The notes: generated from the letters alone by a model not told the origin. Numbered from the stretch's first letter, positions 8,369 through 17,356 are shown. The stretch is DNA of 64,000 nucleotides from Armatimonadota bacterium (GCA_025360125.1 JANYCU010000058.1:1-64000); one strand, 5' to 3'. Translations and numbers: made by a program.

Positions 8369-9244
8369 CTATTTCTTGGCCTTGGCTCGCGCTCGGAAAT
8401 AGATTGCGAATGAGTTGATGAAAAGTAGTCCGACCATGAGAACAAGGATTGCGCTTGCAGCGACTTGGTGGAACTTCTCTTGTGATTCATTGGCCCAGTC
8501 AAAAATCTTGATGGGGAGAACGGTATAGCTGTCGCCAAGGCCCTTGGGGAGATTCGAAACGTAACTTACGGCACCAACCACAATGAGTGGTGCTGTCTCG
8601 CCAATGGCCCGAGAGATCGAAAGAATGATGCCAGTGAGGATTCCCGATAGGGCATTGGGAAGCACTTGAAGGCGAATGGACTGCCATTGAGTCGAACCGA
8701 GTGCCATCGATCCTTCACGGTAGGATTGCGGCACGGCTTTGAGAGCTTCCTGGGTCACGATGATAACGGTTGGAAGGATCAGCAGCGTCATCGTCAGGGC
8801 TCCGGCAATAATGCTCGTCTTGAACCCAAAGAAGTAAACGAACAAGAATCGTCCGAGCAAACCGTAGACGATCGACGGGACGCCAGAGAGGTTGGCGATG
8901 TTGAGTTGAATGATACTACTTAGGCGGCTCTTCCGACGATTAAATTCTTCAAGGTAGATCGCGGCGGCAACGCCGACCGGAACTGAGAAAAGCGCGGTCA
9001 AGACCATCACATAAAGGCTGCCAACAATTGCGGGCCAAATTCCAGTTCGTGAAGGACGTTGAGAAAGATCGCCGACAATGAATGCCCAACTGATATTTTG
9101 GACCCCGTCAACAATAATCTTGACGAGGAAAATAATCAGAATCAGGATGCCGAGCCCAGCCGCAAGTTGACAAAGACGACCGAATAGCACGTCAAGCCGT
9201 TTGCGGCTTCGAAGATTGTGATGAGTGCTAGGGTCAAGAATCAT
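8369..9244 (-). CDS. pstA: Phosphate ABC transporter permease PstA
   Basis: 291 residues with six predicted membrane segments and the binding-protein-dependent permease (EAA) loop around EALKAVPQSYREGSMALGST. With PstC it forms the high-affinity phosphate channel in the cytoplasmic membrane. The start codon overlaps the pstC stop by 4 nt (ATGA). A pstB ATPase and phoU normally follow pstA; here an M42 peptidase gene follows instead. Confidence 0.95.
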   Translation of the reverse strand: MILDPSTHHNLRSRKRLDVLFGRLCQLAAGLGILILIIFLVKIIVDGVQNISWAFIVGDLSQRPSRTGIWPAIVGSLYVMVLTALFSVPVGVAAAIYLEEFNRRKSRLSSIIQLNIANLSGVPSIVYGLLGRFLFVYFFGFKTSIIAGALTMTLLILPTVIIVTQEALKAVPQSYREGSMALGSTQWQSIRLQVLPNALSGILTGIILSISRAIGETAPLIVVGAVSYVSNLPKGLGDSYTVLPIKIFDWANESQEKFHQVAASAILVLMVGLLFINSFAIYFRARAKAKK

Positions 9245-10209
9245 TGGTAATTCAGCTTAAATTTGGCCACCAATTTGCGGGCAATAAGATTCATCGAGAA
9301 CGTGAAGGCAAAGAGGACAAGTCCCACTGCAAAAATGGACCAATATTTCATCGTTCCATGCTCAAGGTCGCCTTTCGAAGTGGAAACCATGTAGGCCGTC
9401 ATCGTCTGAATTCCCTTGAGTGGATTGAGGGTCAGAATTGGATTCGAACCAGCGGCGAGCGTCACGGCCATGGTTTCACCAAGGGCACGAGACAACGCGA
9501 GGATAAAGGAAGCGACGATTCCAGATAACGCGGCGGGAACGACGATCTTCATCGTTGTCTCCGCTTTGGTGGCCCCGAGCCCCTGAGCACCCTCTTTCAG
9601 TGCAACTGGCACCGATGAAATTGCGTCTTCACAAAGCGAAGACACCAAGGGCAAAATCATGATTCCAACCACGATTGCGCCCGCAAGCGCATTGGACGAT
9701 TGGATAGATGGGAAGACGTGCTTGAGCGCGGGAGTAACAAAGAACAAACCGAAATAGCCGTAGACGACGGTGGGAATTCCCGCTAAAAGTTCTAGAGCGG
9801 GCTTAAGGATGGCTTTGGCCCTAGGTTTGGCATATTCGGCCAAGTAAATCGCACTGAGCAACCCAAGGGGAACGGCAAATAGGCCCGCCCCAATTGTAAT
9901 CATGAGCGTTCCCGTGATGAGCGGCAACATTCCGTAGTGGCCAGGCTCGGGGGTTGGCTTCCATTCGGTGCCAGTAGCGAACTCCTTGAAGTCAACTTTC
10001 GTAAAAAATGGCAGTGCTTCTGTAAGCAGGACGTACACGATTGTGATCGTCGTAATGACCGATAGAAGCGCGCATAAAGCACAAAAGGCTTTGATCGCCC
10101 CTTCCCTAATTTGGCGTTGCAGGTGGACGCTTACTCTCTTATGCGGCAAATTGCCGGACCCCTTTGGGGATCCGGCAATTACAGCCTGGTCGGTTTGTGT
10201 CGAGGTCAT
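9241..10209 (-). CDS. pstC: Phosphate ABC transporter permease PstC
   Basis: 322 residues: a cytoplasmic N-terminal tail of about 40, then six membrane segments. The permease EAA loop (EDAISSVPVALKEGAQGLGAT) and the conserved LSRALGETMAV helix are both seen. It partners with PstA. It overlaps pstS by 4 nt (ATGA). Codons about 10-21 of the tail contain a strong hairpin (10149-10180), which is unusual inside a coding region and may tune expression relative to pstS. Confidence 0.95.
   Translation of the reverse strand: MTSTQTDQAVIAGSPKGSGNLPHKRVSVHLQRQIREGAIKAFCALCALLSVITTITIVYVLLTEALPFFTKVDFKEFATGTEWKPTPEPGHYGMLPLITGTLMITIGAGLFAVPLGLLSAIYLAEYAKPRAKAILKPALELLAGIPTVVYGYFGLFFVTPALKHVFPSIQSSNALAGAIVVGIMILPLVSSLCEDAISSVPVALKEGAQGLGATKAETTMKIVVPAALSGIVASFILALSRALGETMAVTLAAGSNPILTLNPLKGIQTMTAYMVSTSKGDLEHGTMKYWSIFAVGLVLFAFTFSMNLIARKLVAKFKLNYQ
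10149..10180 (-). other. Strong stem-loop in the 5' coding region of pstC
   Basis: AATTGCCGGACCCC (10149-10162) pairs with 10166-10180 through a 3-nt loop, giving about 14 pairs with a single bulged A. It lies 30-60 nt inside pstC, just after the pstS/pstC overlap. It could act as a 3' stabiliser or an attenuator so that PstS is made in excess (inference). Confidence 0.7.
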
Positions 10210-11246
10210 TTCTTGGCGTAGACGTCTGAAAGCTTCATGCCTGGTTTGAAGTCTTTCATCATGGTACCAGCGGTACCAGCGGCTACGTGTGCTTTGATTT
10301 GGGCCATTACATCTTCACCAAGTAATACATAGTGAGCTTCGGTAACGGCGGCCTTTCCTTTTTCTCCGAGGGCGAATTCGACGAACGCTTTGACCTGTGG
10401 TTTGGTGTTCATCGCATTCTTGTTGACATAGATGAACAAGGGTCGTGATAGTGGACTGTACGTCCCGTCTGCGATTGTCTTTTCTTCGGGGCCAACGCCA
10501 GAAACGGTGAGCGCCTTGATCTTATCTTTAGCATCGGCGTAGTAGTTGTAGCCAACGAATGCCATTCCGCCTTTGTCACCAGCGACAGCCGTAACGATCG
10601 GAGTGTATTCCTGCATCGGCTGGTATTCCTTTCGAATTTCATTCTTCTTGCCGTTGATGGCTTCGGTGAAGTATTCGTAGGTTCCGTGGTTATCGGTTGG
10701 ACCGTAGAATGTAATCTTCTCTTTCGGGAATTTGGCATTAATTTGGTCCCAAGTCGTGATAGTGCTATCTTTGCCCCAAGCGGTCTTGAGTTCAGCCGGA
10801 GTGATGTCGGTCGCCCACGTGTTGGCAGGATTGACGATGATCGAGACACCGTCGTAGGCGACGGGGATTTCGACGAATTCGATTTTCTTCTCGGCAAGTG
10901 CTTTCACTTCGTCATCCTTGATCGATCGAGAAGCGGTGGCGATGTCGATTTCGCCAGCAATGAACTTCTTCATTCCGCTACCGGTTCCAGCCTTTCCAAC
11001 TGTCTGTGCGACACCTGGATTATCTTTCTTGAAGTCTTCGCTGAGGAGGGAAACGATTGGATAAACCGTGGAACTGCCGTCGATCTTCAGATCGCCCGAA
11101 AGCTTTGCCGTTGTTGCTGATCCGCCAGTCGTGCTACCCGTGGCTGGATCGTTGTTCGTACTGCCGCCGCTGCAGCCAATAAGGACGAGAGCCAATGCGG
11201 CTCCCAAAATGTAGGTTGGTAAAACCCATGTGCTCTTGTTGCTCAT
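10206..11246 (-). CDS. pstS: Phosphate-binding lipoprotein PstS
   Basis: 346 residues. The signal sequence ends in lipobox LIGC (Cys at about 25), so it is a lipid-anchored binding protein. Typical PstS segments are visible: DGSSTVYPIV at about residue 56, the phosphate-loop GTGSGMKKF, and ATASRSIKDDE. Binding loads the PstCA channel with phosphate. It is the first gene of pstSCA(-M42). A triple repeat resembling a Pho box lies 26-53 bp upstream. No Shine-Dalgarno is evident before the ATG. Confidence 0.95.
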   Translation of the reverse strand: MSNKSTWVLPTYILGAALALVLIGCSGGSTNNDPATGSTTGGSATTAKLSGDLKIDGSSTVYPIVSLLSEDFKKDNPGVAQTVGKAGTGSGMKKFIAGEIDIATASRSIKDDEVKALAEKKIEFVEIPVAYDGVSIIVNPANTWATDITPAELKTAWGKDSTITTWDQINAKFPKEKITFYGPTDNHGTYEYFTEAINGKKNEIRKEYQPMQEYTPIVTAVAGDKGGMAFVGYNYYADAKDKIKALTVSGVGPEEKTIADGTYSPLSRPLFIYVNKNAMNTKPQVKAFVEFALGEKGKAAVTEAHYVLLGEDVMAQIKAHVAAGTAGTMMKDFKPGMKLSDVYAKK

Positions 11247-11271
11247 GTCATTTCAAAAGGTACCGACGAAT

Positions 11272-11299
11272 TGTTAAGAAACAATTAAGAGAGTGTTAA
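11272..11299 (-). promoter_or_regulatory. Pho-box-like triple direct repeat upstream of pstS
   Basis: Three hexamers, TGTTAA (11272-11277), AATTAA (11283-11288) and TGTTAA (11294-11299), recur at exactly 11 bp. On the pstS strand they read TTAACA, TTAATT, TTAACA. Eleven-bp direct repeats of TTAACA-like or CTGTCA-like units are the known binding pattern of PhoP/PhoB regulators. The location before pstS supports phosphate-starvation control. The site is close to the start codon, so the transcript leader must be very short or absent. Confidence 0.65.
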
Positions 11300-11385
11300 C
11301 GCCTTAGATTCTCAGGTTCAAACGGGTTGAACGCCATTGATGAAAAACAAATCGGAACGAGAGAGCGTAGAAGGTCAATAGCGGC

Positions 11386-12204
11386 TTGCCGCTCATTGTG
11401 ATCCCCGTGAATACCGAGAAATTAGCCGTTGGACTTGTAGATATTCAAAGTTCGGAAGATATCCGCAACATTGCCATCGATAAAGTCGGAGTCAAAAAAG
11501 TTAAGTATCCGATGATGGTGAGTGAGCGAGATAACGGCAAGCAACAAACCGTCGGTGAATTCACGCTTACTGTAGACCTGCCCAAAGAATTTAAGGGAAC
11601 GCACATGAGTCGATTTCTCGAAATCCTCGGCGAGCACAAATGTGTTGTCAGCGGAGAAACCATTCCCGAGATCCTCGCCAAACTTCGCGACAAGCTCAAT
11701 GCCGAAACCGCCCACCTCGAAGTCAAGTTCACGTTTTTCCGCTCCAAAGCCGCACCTGTTACGGGCAAAGAGGGCATGATGGGCTACGAGTGCGGATTTA
11801 TCGCTTCGGGTGGAAAGATCGATGATCTTTGGCTTTACTTGGTGGTACCCGTAACGACTCTTTGCCCGTGCAGCAAGGAGATTTCGGACTTTGGCGCCCA
11901 CAACCAACGAGGCTACGTTACGGTAAAAGTTCGCCCCGATGGCATGCTCTGGCTCGAAGACGTCATCGATATGATTGAGAAAGCAGGGTCATGTGAGCTG
12001 TATCCGGTGCTGAAGCGGCCAGATGAAAAATATGTGACCGAAATGGCTTACCTCAATCCACGCTTCGTCGAAGATATGGTTCGAGAGGTCGCTCTCGCTT
12101 TTGATGCCAACGATCGAATTCTCGCTTACGAAATCGAAGTCGAAAACCACGAGTCTATTCATGACCACAACGCGTACGCGTATTTGGCAAGAACGAAGGG
12201 ATAA
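11386..12204 (+). CDS. folE2: GTP cyclohydrolase FolE2 (type IB)
   Basis: 272 residues. It catalyses GTP to 7,8-dihydroneopterin triphosphate, the first step of folate synthesis. COG1469 signatures are clear: DIRNIAIDKVGVKKVKYP, FKGTHMSRF, and the catalytic-Cys motif LCPCSKEIS. The C-terminus has the usual NHESIHDHNAYA. A TTG start at 11386 is assigned, with AAGG about 11 nt upstream; a GTG at 11398 is the alternative. It is divergent from pstS, and its stop directly abuts the stop of the convergent small membrane protein gene. FolE2 does not strictly need zinc, unlike FolE. Confidence 0.94.
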   Translation: MPLIVIPVNTEKLAVGLVDIQSSEDIRNIAIDKVGVKKVKYPMMVSERDNGKQQTVGEFTLTVDLPKEFKGTHMSRFLEILGEHKCVVSGETIPEILAKLRDKLNAETAHLEVKFTFFRSKAAPVTGKEGMMGYECGFIASGGKIDDLWLYLVVPVTTLCPCSKEISDFGAHNQRGYVTVKVRPDGMLWLEDVIDMIEKAGSCELYPVLKRPDEKYVTEMAYLNPRFVEDMVREVALAFDANDRILAYEIEVENHESIHDHNAYAYLARTKG

Positions 12205-12510
12205 CTACTGATTGAGGCGTTGTTCAACTGAAGATGCTGACGTTCGATCATTGTTGATGATGTGATCCTGCATCATTGATCGCATTTCCGAAATCTGGTT
12301 CTGCATGTGATTTAGCTGATTTTGGACCGTTGGATCCATCATTTGCGGCTGGTTCCGGTGCATGATTTCCGCCATTTTCCGTTGATGGTGCGTCAGGATC
12401 GCAATAATAGGAATTCCAAACACGACCAAAATCGAAAAAACAGGAATCATATCGTCTGGATTGAACGCAAGTGGCAGTCCAGTCTTTAAACCGGGCAATA
12501 GGTCGAACAT
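12205..12510 (-). CDS. Small single-pass membrane protein with coiled-coil tail
   Basis: 101 residues. One hydrophobic helix (about 20-42, MIPVFSILVVFGIPIIAIL) is followed by a basic stretch (HHQRKMAEIMHR) and an amphipathic, probably coiled-coil segment rich in Gln, Asn and Met. This architecture recalls PspB-like envelope stress proteins, but no family signature can be claimed. A TAATAT hexamer lies 6 nt before the ATG without a Shine-Dalgarno, suggesting a leaderless mRNA. Function unknown. Confidence 0.7.
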   Translation of the reverse strand: MFDLLPGLKTGLPLAFNPDDMIPVFSILVVFGIPIIAILTHHQRKMAEIMHRNQPQMMDPTVQNQLNHMQNQISEMRSMMQDHIINNDRTSASSVEQRLNQ

Positions 12511-12576
12511 ATCCCTATATTATCGTTCAAGGAACCCAATGGGTTTCATATTTGGGCCGAATCTTCTCCAGACTCT

Positions 12577-14118
12577 TCACCGCTCCATCGTCGCCGAAAC
12601 GATGCGCGAACGAGCCGCAGGGAGTGCTTTTGCCACATCCGATGCTCGATATCCAACCTGGCCGATTTCTTCGGCGCAGATGTCGGCCGCAGCGCCATGC
12701 CAAAACATGCCACAGCCTGCAGCGTAGTAGCCCGGAAGATCTTGGCCAATTAGTGTAGCGATCATGCCACCGAGAACATCTCCCATTCCTGCGCTAGCTT
12801 GGCCGGGGTTGCCCGTGCAATTAACCAATAGGGGCTGTCCAGGCTCTCCCACAATGCTGTATGGGCCCTTGAGCAACACACAGTGCTTAATATCGTCGAC
12901 GGCGCTTCGGACGGTACGAAACCGATCGCACTGAATTTCGGCAATGCTCGAATGAAGCAACCGGCTCATCTCGCCAGGATGTGGAGTCAAGACGCAGTCG
13001 GTGTTAGGGAGCTTCACCCCTGCGGCAACGCAGTTCAGAGCGTCCGCGTCAACGACACAAGGAGTGGTCCAATGAGCGAAAAACTCATGAAGAAAGTCCT
13101 TCGCGGGTTGTTCCGTGCTCATCCCTGGGCCCACAAGCGTCGATTCAAATTTATGCTCCAGATCCAGCAACTTCATTACCGACTTGGGACTAATCGCGCC
13201 GCCTTCTTCTTCGAGGGGAAGCAACAATGCCTCGGGTACATGGGCGGCCACCGCATCGCAAACGCTCGGAATTGAGGCCACCGTTACCAGACCTGCACCA
13301 GCCGAAAGCGCCGACAGAGCCGCCAGGGAAGCTGCACCACGCATCCACTGGCTGCCTGCAATAATTAAAACGTGGCCATTATCCCCTTTGTGGCTCGACT
13401 TTAGGCGCTCTGGCAAAAGGGACGCAACCCATTCGCCATCCAAAACTCGAGCCTCCGAGGGCTCGGTTAACAAAACTTGAGGAAAGCCAATTTCGGAAAC
13501 TGACCAGAAGCCTGCGTGCTCTAATCCTATTCCTTGGAATAAGTACGGTTTGGCCATTCCGAACGTAATGGTTCGCAGGGCCCAAACGCTTTCGCCTAGT
13601 TCCTCTCCCGTGTCGCAACAGATGCCGCTCGGAACATCAACTGAGATAACCGGAACACCGCTCCGATTAATTGCCTGAATGCATTCCCGAACGCATCCAT
13701 AAACTTCTTTTTTGGCTCCAATGCCGAGGATCGCGTCAATAATGACGTCCTTAGCTCCGATCTGATCAATCTTCTTATTCCAGCACGTTGAGTTTGGGAA
13801 TACTGGATCGAGACCGGCGACAACCGCGGCATCCAGCTGGTGTTTACACAGCGGAGTCATCTCTTCCTCGAGACAAGTCACCAAAATTTCTACGCGATAA
13901 CCGTGCTGAAGGGCTACACGTGCAACGACTAAGCCATCGCCGCCATTGTTGCCTTTGCCAGCAACAACCAGGACTCGTCCACCGCTGGGAACCAAATTCC
14001 GAAGGGCATCAAACACGGCAAGACCTGCACGCTCCATCAGAACGGATGCACATATTCCGAACTCACACTCTGTTTTCTGCTCGAGAGTCCGAGTCCTTTC
14101 GACGTTGGCAATCCACAT
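12577..14118 (-). CDS. nnr: Bifunctional NAD(P)HX epimerase / ADP-dependent NAD(P)HX dehydratase
   Basis: 513 residues, the standard length of the fused enzyme. The N-terminal YjeF_N epimerase (about 1-215) shows GKGNNGGDGLV. The C-terminal ribokinase-like dehydratase (about 225-505) shows GNPGQASAGMGDVLGGMI and DADALN. It repairs hydrated NADH/NADPH: the epimerase interconverts R and S forms and the dehydratase removes water using ADP. It lies 14 nt after the sprT-like gene and is probably co-transcribed with it. Confidence 0.95.
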   Translation of the reverse strand: MWIANVERTRTLEQKTECEFGICASVLMERAGLAVFDALRNLVPSGGRVLVVAGKGNNGGDGLVVARVALQHGYRVEILVTCLEEEMTPLCKHQLDAAVVAGLDPVFPNSTCWNKKIDQIGAKDVIIDAILGIGAKKEVYGCVRECIQAINRSGVPVISVDVPSGICCDTGEELGESVWALRTITFGMAKPYLFQGIGLEHAGFWSVSEIGFPQVLLTEPSEARVLDGEWVASLLPERLKSSHKGDNGHVLIIAGSQWMRGAASLAALSALSAGAGLVTVASIPSVCDAVAAHVPEALLLPLEEEGGAISPKSVMKLLDLEHKFESTLVGPGMSTEQPAKDFLHEFFAHWTTPCVVDADALNCVAAGVKLPNTDCVLTPHPGEMSRLLHSSIAEIQCDRFRTVRSAVDDIKHCVLLKGPYSIVGEPGQPLLVNCTGNPGQASAGMGDVLGGMIATLIGQDLPGYYAAGCGMFWHGAAADICAEEIGQVGYRASDVAKALPAARSRIVSATMER

Positions 14119-14132
14119 GGAACTATTTGAGT

Positions 14133-14687
14133 CTACGTCGTCTCTGGCGGGAATGTCGCCCGTTGAACCTCAACCAAGGTGATTTGTCCGCCACATTGCC
14201 GATGGAAATACTTGCGTCGACGCTGAAATTGGCGTTTTCTCTCGAAGGAAATCCCGCATTTTTTGCATCGATACACCACAACCTGCCTCGACTGATTGCG
14301 AACCACTTCATAGTGATGGTGAACTTTGGGTTCTAACCCAAGGTCAATCATCGCTTGTTTCCAGTGTTTGCCATGCCCCGTTCCTTTTCGGCCATGCCGG
14401 TCGTACGCCAGCAAATGGGCGTATTCGTGCAGCAGGGTTTCACGAATATGCTCAGGGTCCTTCAGCACCACTGCCGACAGCGAGATCAAACCGTGCTGGT
14501 AATGGGCCATTCCGGCAGTGACGCTATAGCGACGCCATTCGAGACCCGGAACATATGACATTGGAAATCGACCAATCGCTTCGTCCAAGGCGATCTGAGC
14601 CGACGAAATATGCTCATCGCTAACCACAACGGTTGAGCGTTTGCGGGGTGCCTTAACTGGCTCTTTTCTCCGCAAAATCGAGAACAT
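14133..14687 (-). CDS. SprT-like zinc metalloprotease-domain protein
   Basis: 184 residues. The zincin motif HEYAH (HExxH, about residues 87-91) with GTGHGKHWK 14-22 residues later fits the SprT/Spartan family. A zinc ribbon follows: CKKCG near residue 137 and a single Cys-Gly (RQCGG) near 164, with a His before it. SprT-like domains are linked to protein or DNA-protein crosslink proteolysis; the bacterial substrate is unclear. TACACT lies 7 nt before the ATG with no Shine-Dalgarno, a leaderless arrangement. Confidence 0.85.
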   Translation of the reverse strand: MFSILRRKEPVKAPRKRSTVVVSDEHISSAQIALDEAIGRFPMSYVPGLEWRRYSVTAGMAHYQHGLISLSAVVLKDPEHIRETLLHEYAHLLAYDRHGRKGTGHGKHWKQAMIDLGLEPKVHHHYEVVRNQSRQVVVYRCKKCGISFERKRQFQRRRKYFHRQCGGQITLVEVQRATFPPETT

Positions 14688-14694
14688 TCAGCGT

Positions 14695-14700
14695 AGTGTA
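14695..14700 (-). promoter_or_regulatory. -10-like TACACT before the sprT-like gene
   Basis: On the minus strand TACACT is followed by ACGCTGA and then the ATG. The 7-nt spacing without a ribosome-binding site suggests a leaderless transcript. Confidence 0.4.
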
Positions 14701-14707
14701 CCGAACG

Positions 14708-15703
14708 CTATTTGATTCCCAGCGAACCAAAAATGCTGCTGTTGCCAAAGTCGCTGTTCACGCTAAACCATTTCCGCTTATTGTATTTGCTGCACAATGC
14801 TTGAACCCGCTCGTCGGCCAGATTGCCATATTCGTCAATCGATTTCGACTTGTTTTGCATGCCATACAGTTTCTCAAGCGCCTTTTGCGGATCTTGTTTC
14901 GAGAGTTCAATGTATTCCATGACGTCACTCATCGATGCTCGAGTTTCATCGAACGCGTGCCCGTATGGCTCGGCAATTTTTACACAGTCGGGTGGAGGGG
15001 GGAAGCTATCAAAATCTTTTCGCAAATCGGCCCACTCCTTTTTAGAAGCAGCGCTTTCGTCGGCAATTTTGTCGACCGCTGAATCGGGCATATTGGCCTC
15101 GGGATCGCCAGTCGTCAGCTGATTGAGGCCATTCATATCGGTCCCAAATTGTCCTGGTTGAGCCATAACCATGAATTTAGAAAGTCCTTTTCTGGCAAGT
15201 TCCCCTCGCCTCTTTTCAATTTTCTCTAAGTGGTAAAGCCATCTCAAATCAGGCTCAGGTGGTGGAGGCGGATTCTTATCCGACTTGCCCAGAAATGGGG
15301 TTTCTTCGCCAGTTCGTTGCAAGAAAGAGCCGGGAAGGCTTCCGTTTTTTTGGAGCATGGTGGCTTCGGATCCCGACTTTCGGAGCATGTTCATGACCAA
15401 AAATCCTGAACCAACTAAAACCAATAAGGCCGCTGCCGCAAGAATCCATCCAAGTTTCGACTTCTTTGCAACCGCAGGTATCGCTGCCGCTCCAGCGGCT
15501 TGGTAATAACCACCAGGGGCTACGGCTGCAGCTTTGCGAAGTTGTTCTTTAGTCGGGGCCTGAGCCTTTGCCGCACTTGGGGCTTTTCCGGCATCTGGGG
15601 CTTTGGGCGATTGCGCCTGCTGGAAAATACGAAGATCGTTCCCGCAGTGCGGGCAGAACGAAACTCCGGCCGGGGCAACCCCGCGACATCGTGGACAATT
15701 CAT
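14708..15703 (-). CDS. Zinc-ribbon membrane protein of unknown function
   Basis: 331 residues. An N-terminal zinc ribbon (CPRCRG at 3-8 and CPHCG at 17-21) is followed by an Ala/Pro/Lys-rich linker. One transmembrane helix lies at about 88-105 (LGWILAAAALLVLVGSGFL), and the C-terminal region of about 220 residues is hydrophilic and probably extracytoplasmic. A Shine-Dalgarno-like AGAGAGG precedes the ATG by 4 nt. No enzymatic motif is visible; it belongs to the broad class of zinc-ribbon anchor proteins. Confidence 0.75.
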   Translation of the reverse strand: MNCPRCRGVAPAGVSFCPHCGNDLRIFQQAQSPKAPDAGKAPSAAKAQAPTKEQLRKAAAVAPGGYYQAAGAAAIPAVAKKSKLGWILAAAALLVLVGSGFLVMNMLRKSGSEATMLQKNGSLPGSFLQRTGEETPFLGKSDKNPPPPPEPDLRWLYHLEKIEKRRGELARKGLSKFMVMAQPGQFGTDMNGLNQLTTGDPEANMPDSAVDKIADESAASKKEWADLRKDFDSFPPPPDCVKIAEPYGHAFDETRASMSDVMEYIELSKQDPQKALEKLYGMQNKSKSIDEYGNLADERVQALCSKYNKRKWFSVNSDFGNSSIFGSLGIK

Positions 15704-15850
15704 AGTGCCTCTCTGTACATATTACGCGAATTCAGGTTCTCTGGACTCGCACACGCGTTATTTATATCGGTAGAAAATCGTAAGAAGCCATGGGCTCCAA
15801 AAAGATTCTCATAGATAGGACGCCGGGGACGATGACATGGTTCGAAAACT

Positions 15851-17356
15851 CTACTTCATGGACATCGAAGGATCAAAAGTTGAGTATCCAGCTTTGCCAT
15901 CTTTCTTCGCTTGATACATCGCCACATCGGCTTTTCGGAGAATGTCGCTCGGCTCCGTATCACCTTCGTCGCTGATGGCGATTCCAATGCTTGCTGTGAT
16001 GATTCGAAGTTCGTCGCCCAGTTGAAATGGTCGCGCAAACTGCTCCGATAATCGCTGAGCGATAGCTATACTGGCCGCCGAATCTTGAGTGTTTTCTAGG
16101 ATGACGACAAACTCGTCGCCGCCAAGTCTTGCTGCCGTATCGCTTGGTCGGATCGTCCGCTGGATCCGTTTGGCGACTTCAACCAAAAGGGCGTCGCCCA
16201 TCTCGTGTCCAAGCGTATCGTTGATGGTCTTAAAGTTGTCAAGATCAATAAAGAGGGCCCCAATGAGCGAATGATTGGATTTTGCTCGCTTAAGAGCTTC
16301 TGTGATTCGAACTTGGATCAGGGATCGATTGGGGAGTCCGGTCAGCCGATCATGGGACGCCTCATAAGAAAGGGCTTCTTGAACCGCGGCCCGCTCAGTC
16401 ACGTCGTGAAACGTAAAGACCAGCCCACCAATGTGAACATTATTGAGTTGATTTCGGATATGAACTTGATAGGTGTGCTTCGAACCAGCTTTCAGTTCGA
16501 GCCGAATCGACGCATCTAAGCCATGATCCGGACTTGCGATGGTCGCAGATATTGCGTCCGACAATTCTTGTTGATCCGAGGTCGTCAAAAGGTCCAGAAT
16601 TGGCTTACCAATACACTCCCGAGGACTAATATTCCAAGTCTCTTTACATGCATTATTGGCGAGGGTCACTATCCCTTTACGTGAGGTCACAAGGATAATA
16701 TCGGTACTGTCTTGGACGAGAGCCGCGAACCGAAGACCGCTAATATCGCGGGCGTGTTGGGCTTGCTCCCGGTGGGCGACGATTTCGTAGCTTCGATAGG
16801 AACCAATCACGAGAAGTAAAACCAAGAGTCCCGCTCCGAGAAGCGTTGTATTTCTCACCGTTTGGCTTCGTTGCCGTAACTGTTTTGCTTCTGAATTGAG
16901 GCTAAGGTTTCGCGCTTCCATGCTCCTCATCGCGGTATTGAATGCAGGTTCACTTTGAACCTGACGAATGTGAGCAGCCTCATCAAATTGATTCACAGAT
17001 ATTGCTTTGATCTCTTGCTTCGTTCCCGCCAAAAAGCGATCAACGGTTGCCCAATCGATCGGCAACGTGCGGTCAACCGAGCCCGACCCGAGTGCATTGA
17101 CTTGCTCGGCAACCCGAACTTTGTTGGAGTCAAATCCATTCAATTGCGTGCCCAAGAGCATCGTATCGACCAAAGCGGGAATTTGAGTAAATTGAGACTT
17201 GAACTCGGAGAGGCGCAACTGGTCTACTCGAACTTTGTCCGAACTCGTGGCGAGCCCGCTAAGTACCACGCTGGCGCAAAAGCCAATCACGACAATGAGC
17301 GCACCGAGCGACGCAATGAGTTTGTTTCCGCGGTTCAAAACCGAGGGTGTGTCCAT
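15851..17356 (-). CDS. Membrane PAS-GGDEF diguanylate cyclase
   Basis: 501 residues from ATG 17356, chosen because GGAAGGAG lies 8 nt upstream; an ATG at 17419 would add 21 residues before the first helix. Layout: TM helix (about 12-33), extracytoplasmic helical sensor (about 35-165), second TM (about 172-190), PAS domain (about 210-325), GGDEF domain (about 340-500). The active site is intact (LGGDEFVVIL), and an inhibitory I-site RPSD sits five residues before GGDEF. It should therefore make c-di-GMP from GTP and be product-inhibited. Signal unknown. Confidence 0.93.
   Translation of the reverse strand: MDTPSVLNRGNKLIASLGALIVVIGFCASVVLSGLATSSDKVRVDQLRLSEFKSQFTQIPALVDTMLLGTQLNGFDSNKVRVAEQVNALGSGSVDRTLPIDWATVDRFLAGTKQEIKAISVNQFDEAAHIRQVQSEPAFNTAMRSMEARNLSLNSEAKQLRQRSQTVRNTTLLGAGLLVLLLVIGSYRSYEIVAHREQAQHARDISGLRFAALVQDSTDIILVTSRKGIVTLANNACKETWNISPRECIGKPILDLLTTSDQQELSDAISATIASPDHGLDASIRLELKAGSKHTYQVHIRNQLNNVHIGGLVFTFHDVTERAAVQEALSYEASHDRLTGLPNRSLIQVRITEALKRAKSNHSLIGALFIDLDNFKTINDTLGHEMGDALLVEVAKRIQRTIRPSDTAARLGGDEFVVILENTQDSAASIAIAQRLSEQFARPFQLGDELRIITASIGIAISDEGDTEPSDILRKADVAMYQAKKDGKAGYSTFDPSMSMK

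Noticed and set aside
13788-14336. Plus-strand frame opposite nnr and the sprT-like gene
   Set aside because: It spans two real genes on the other strand and has no signature.
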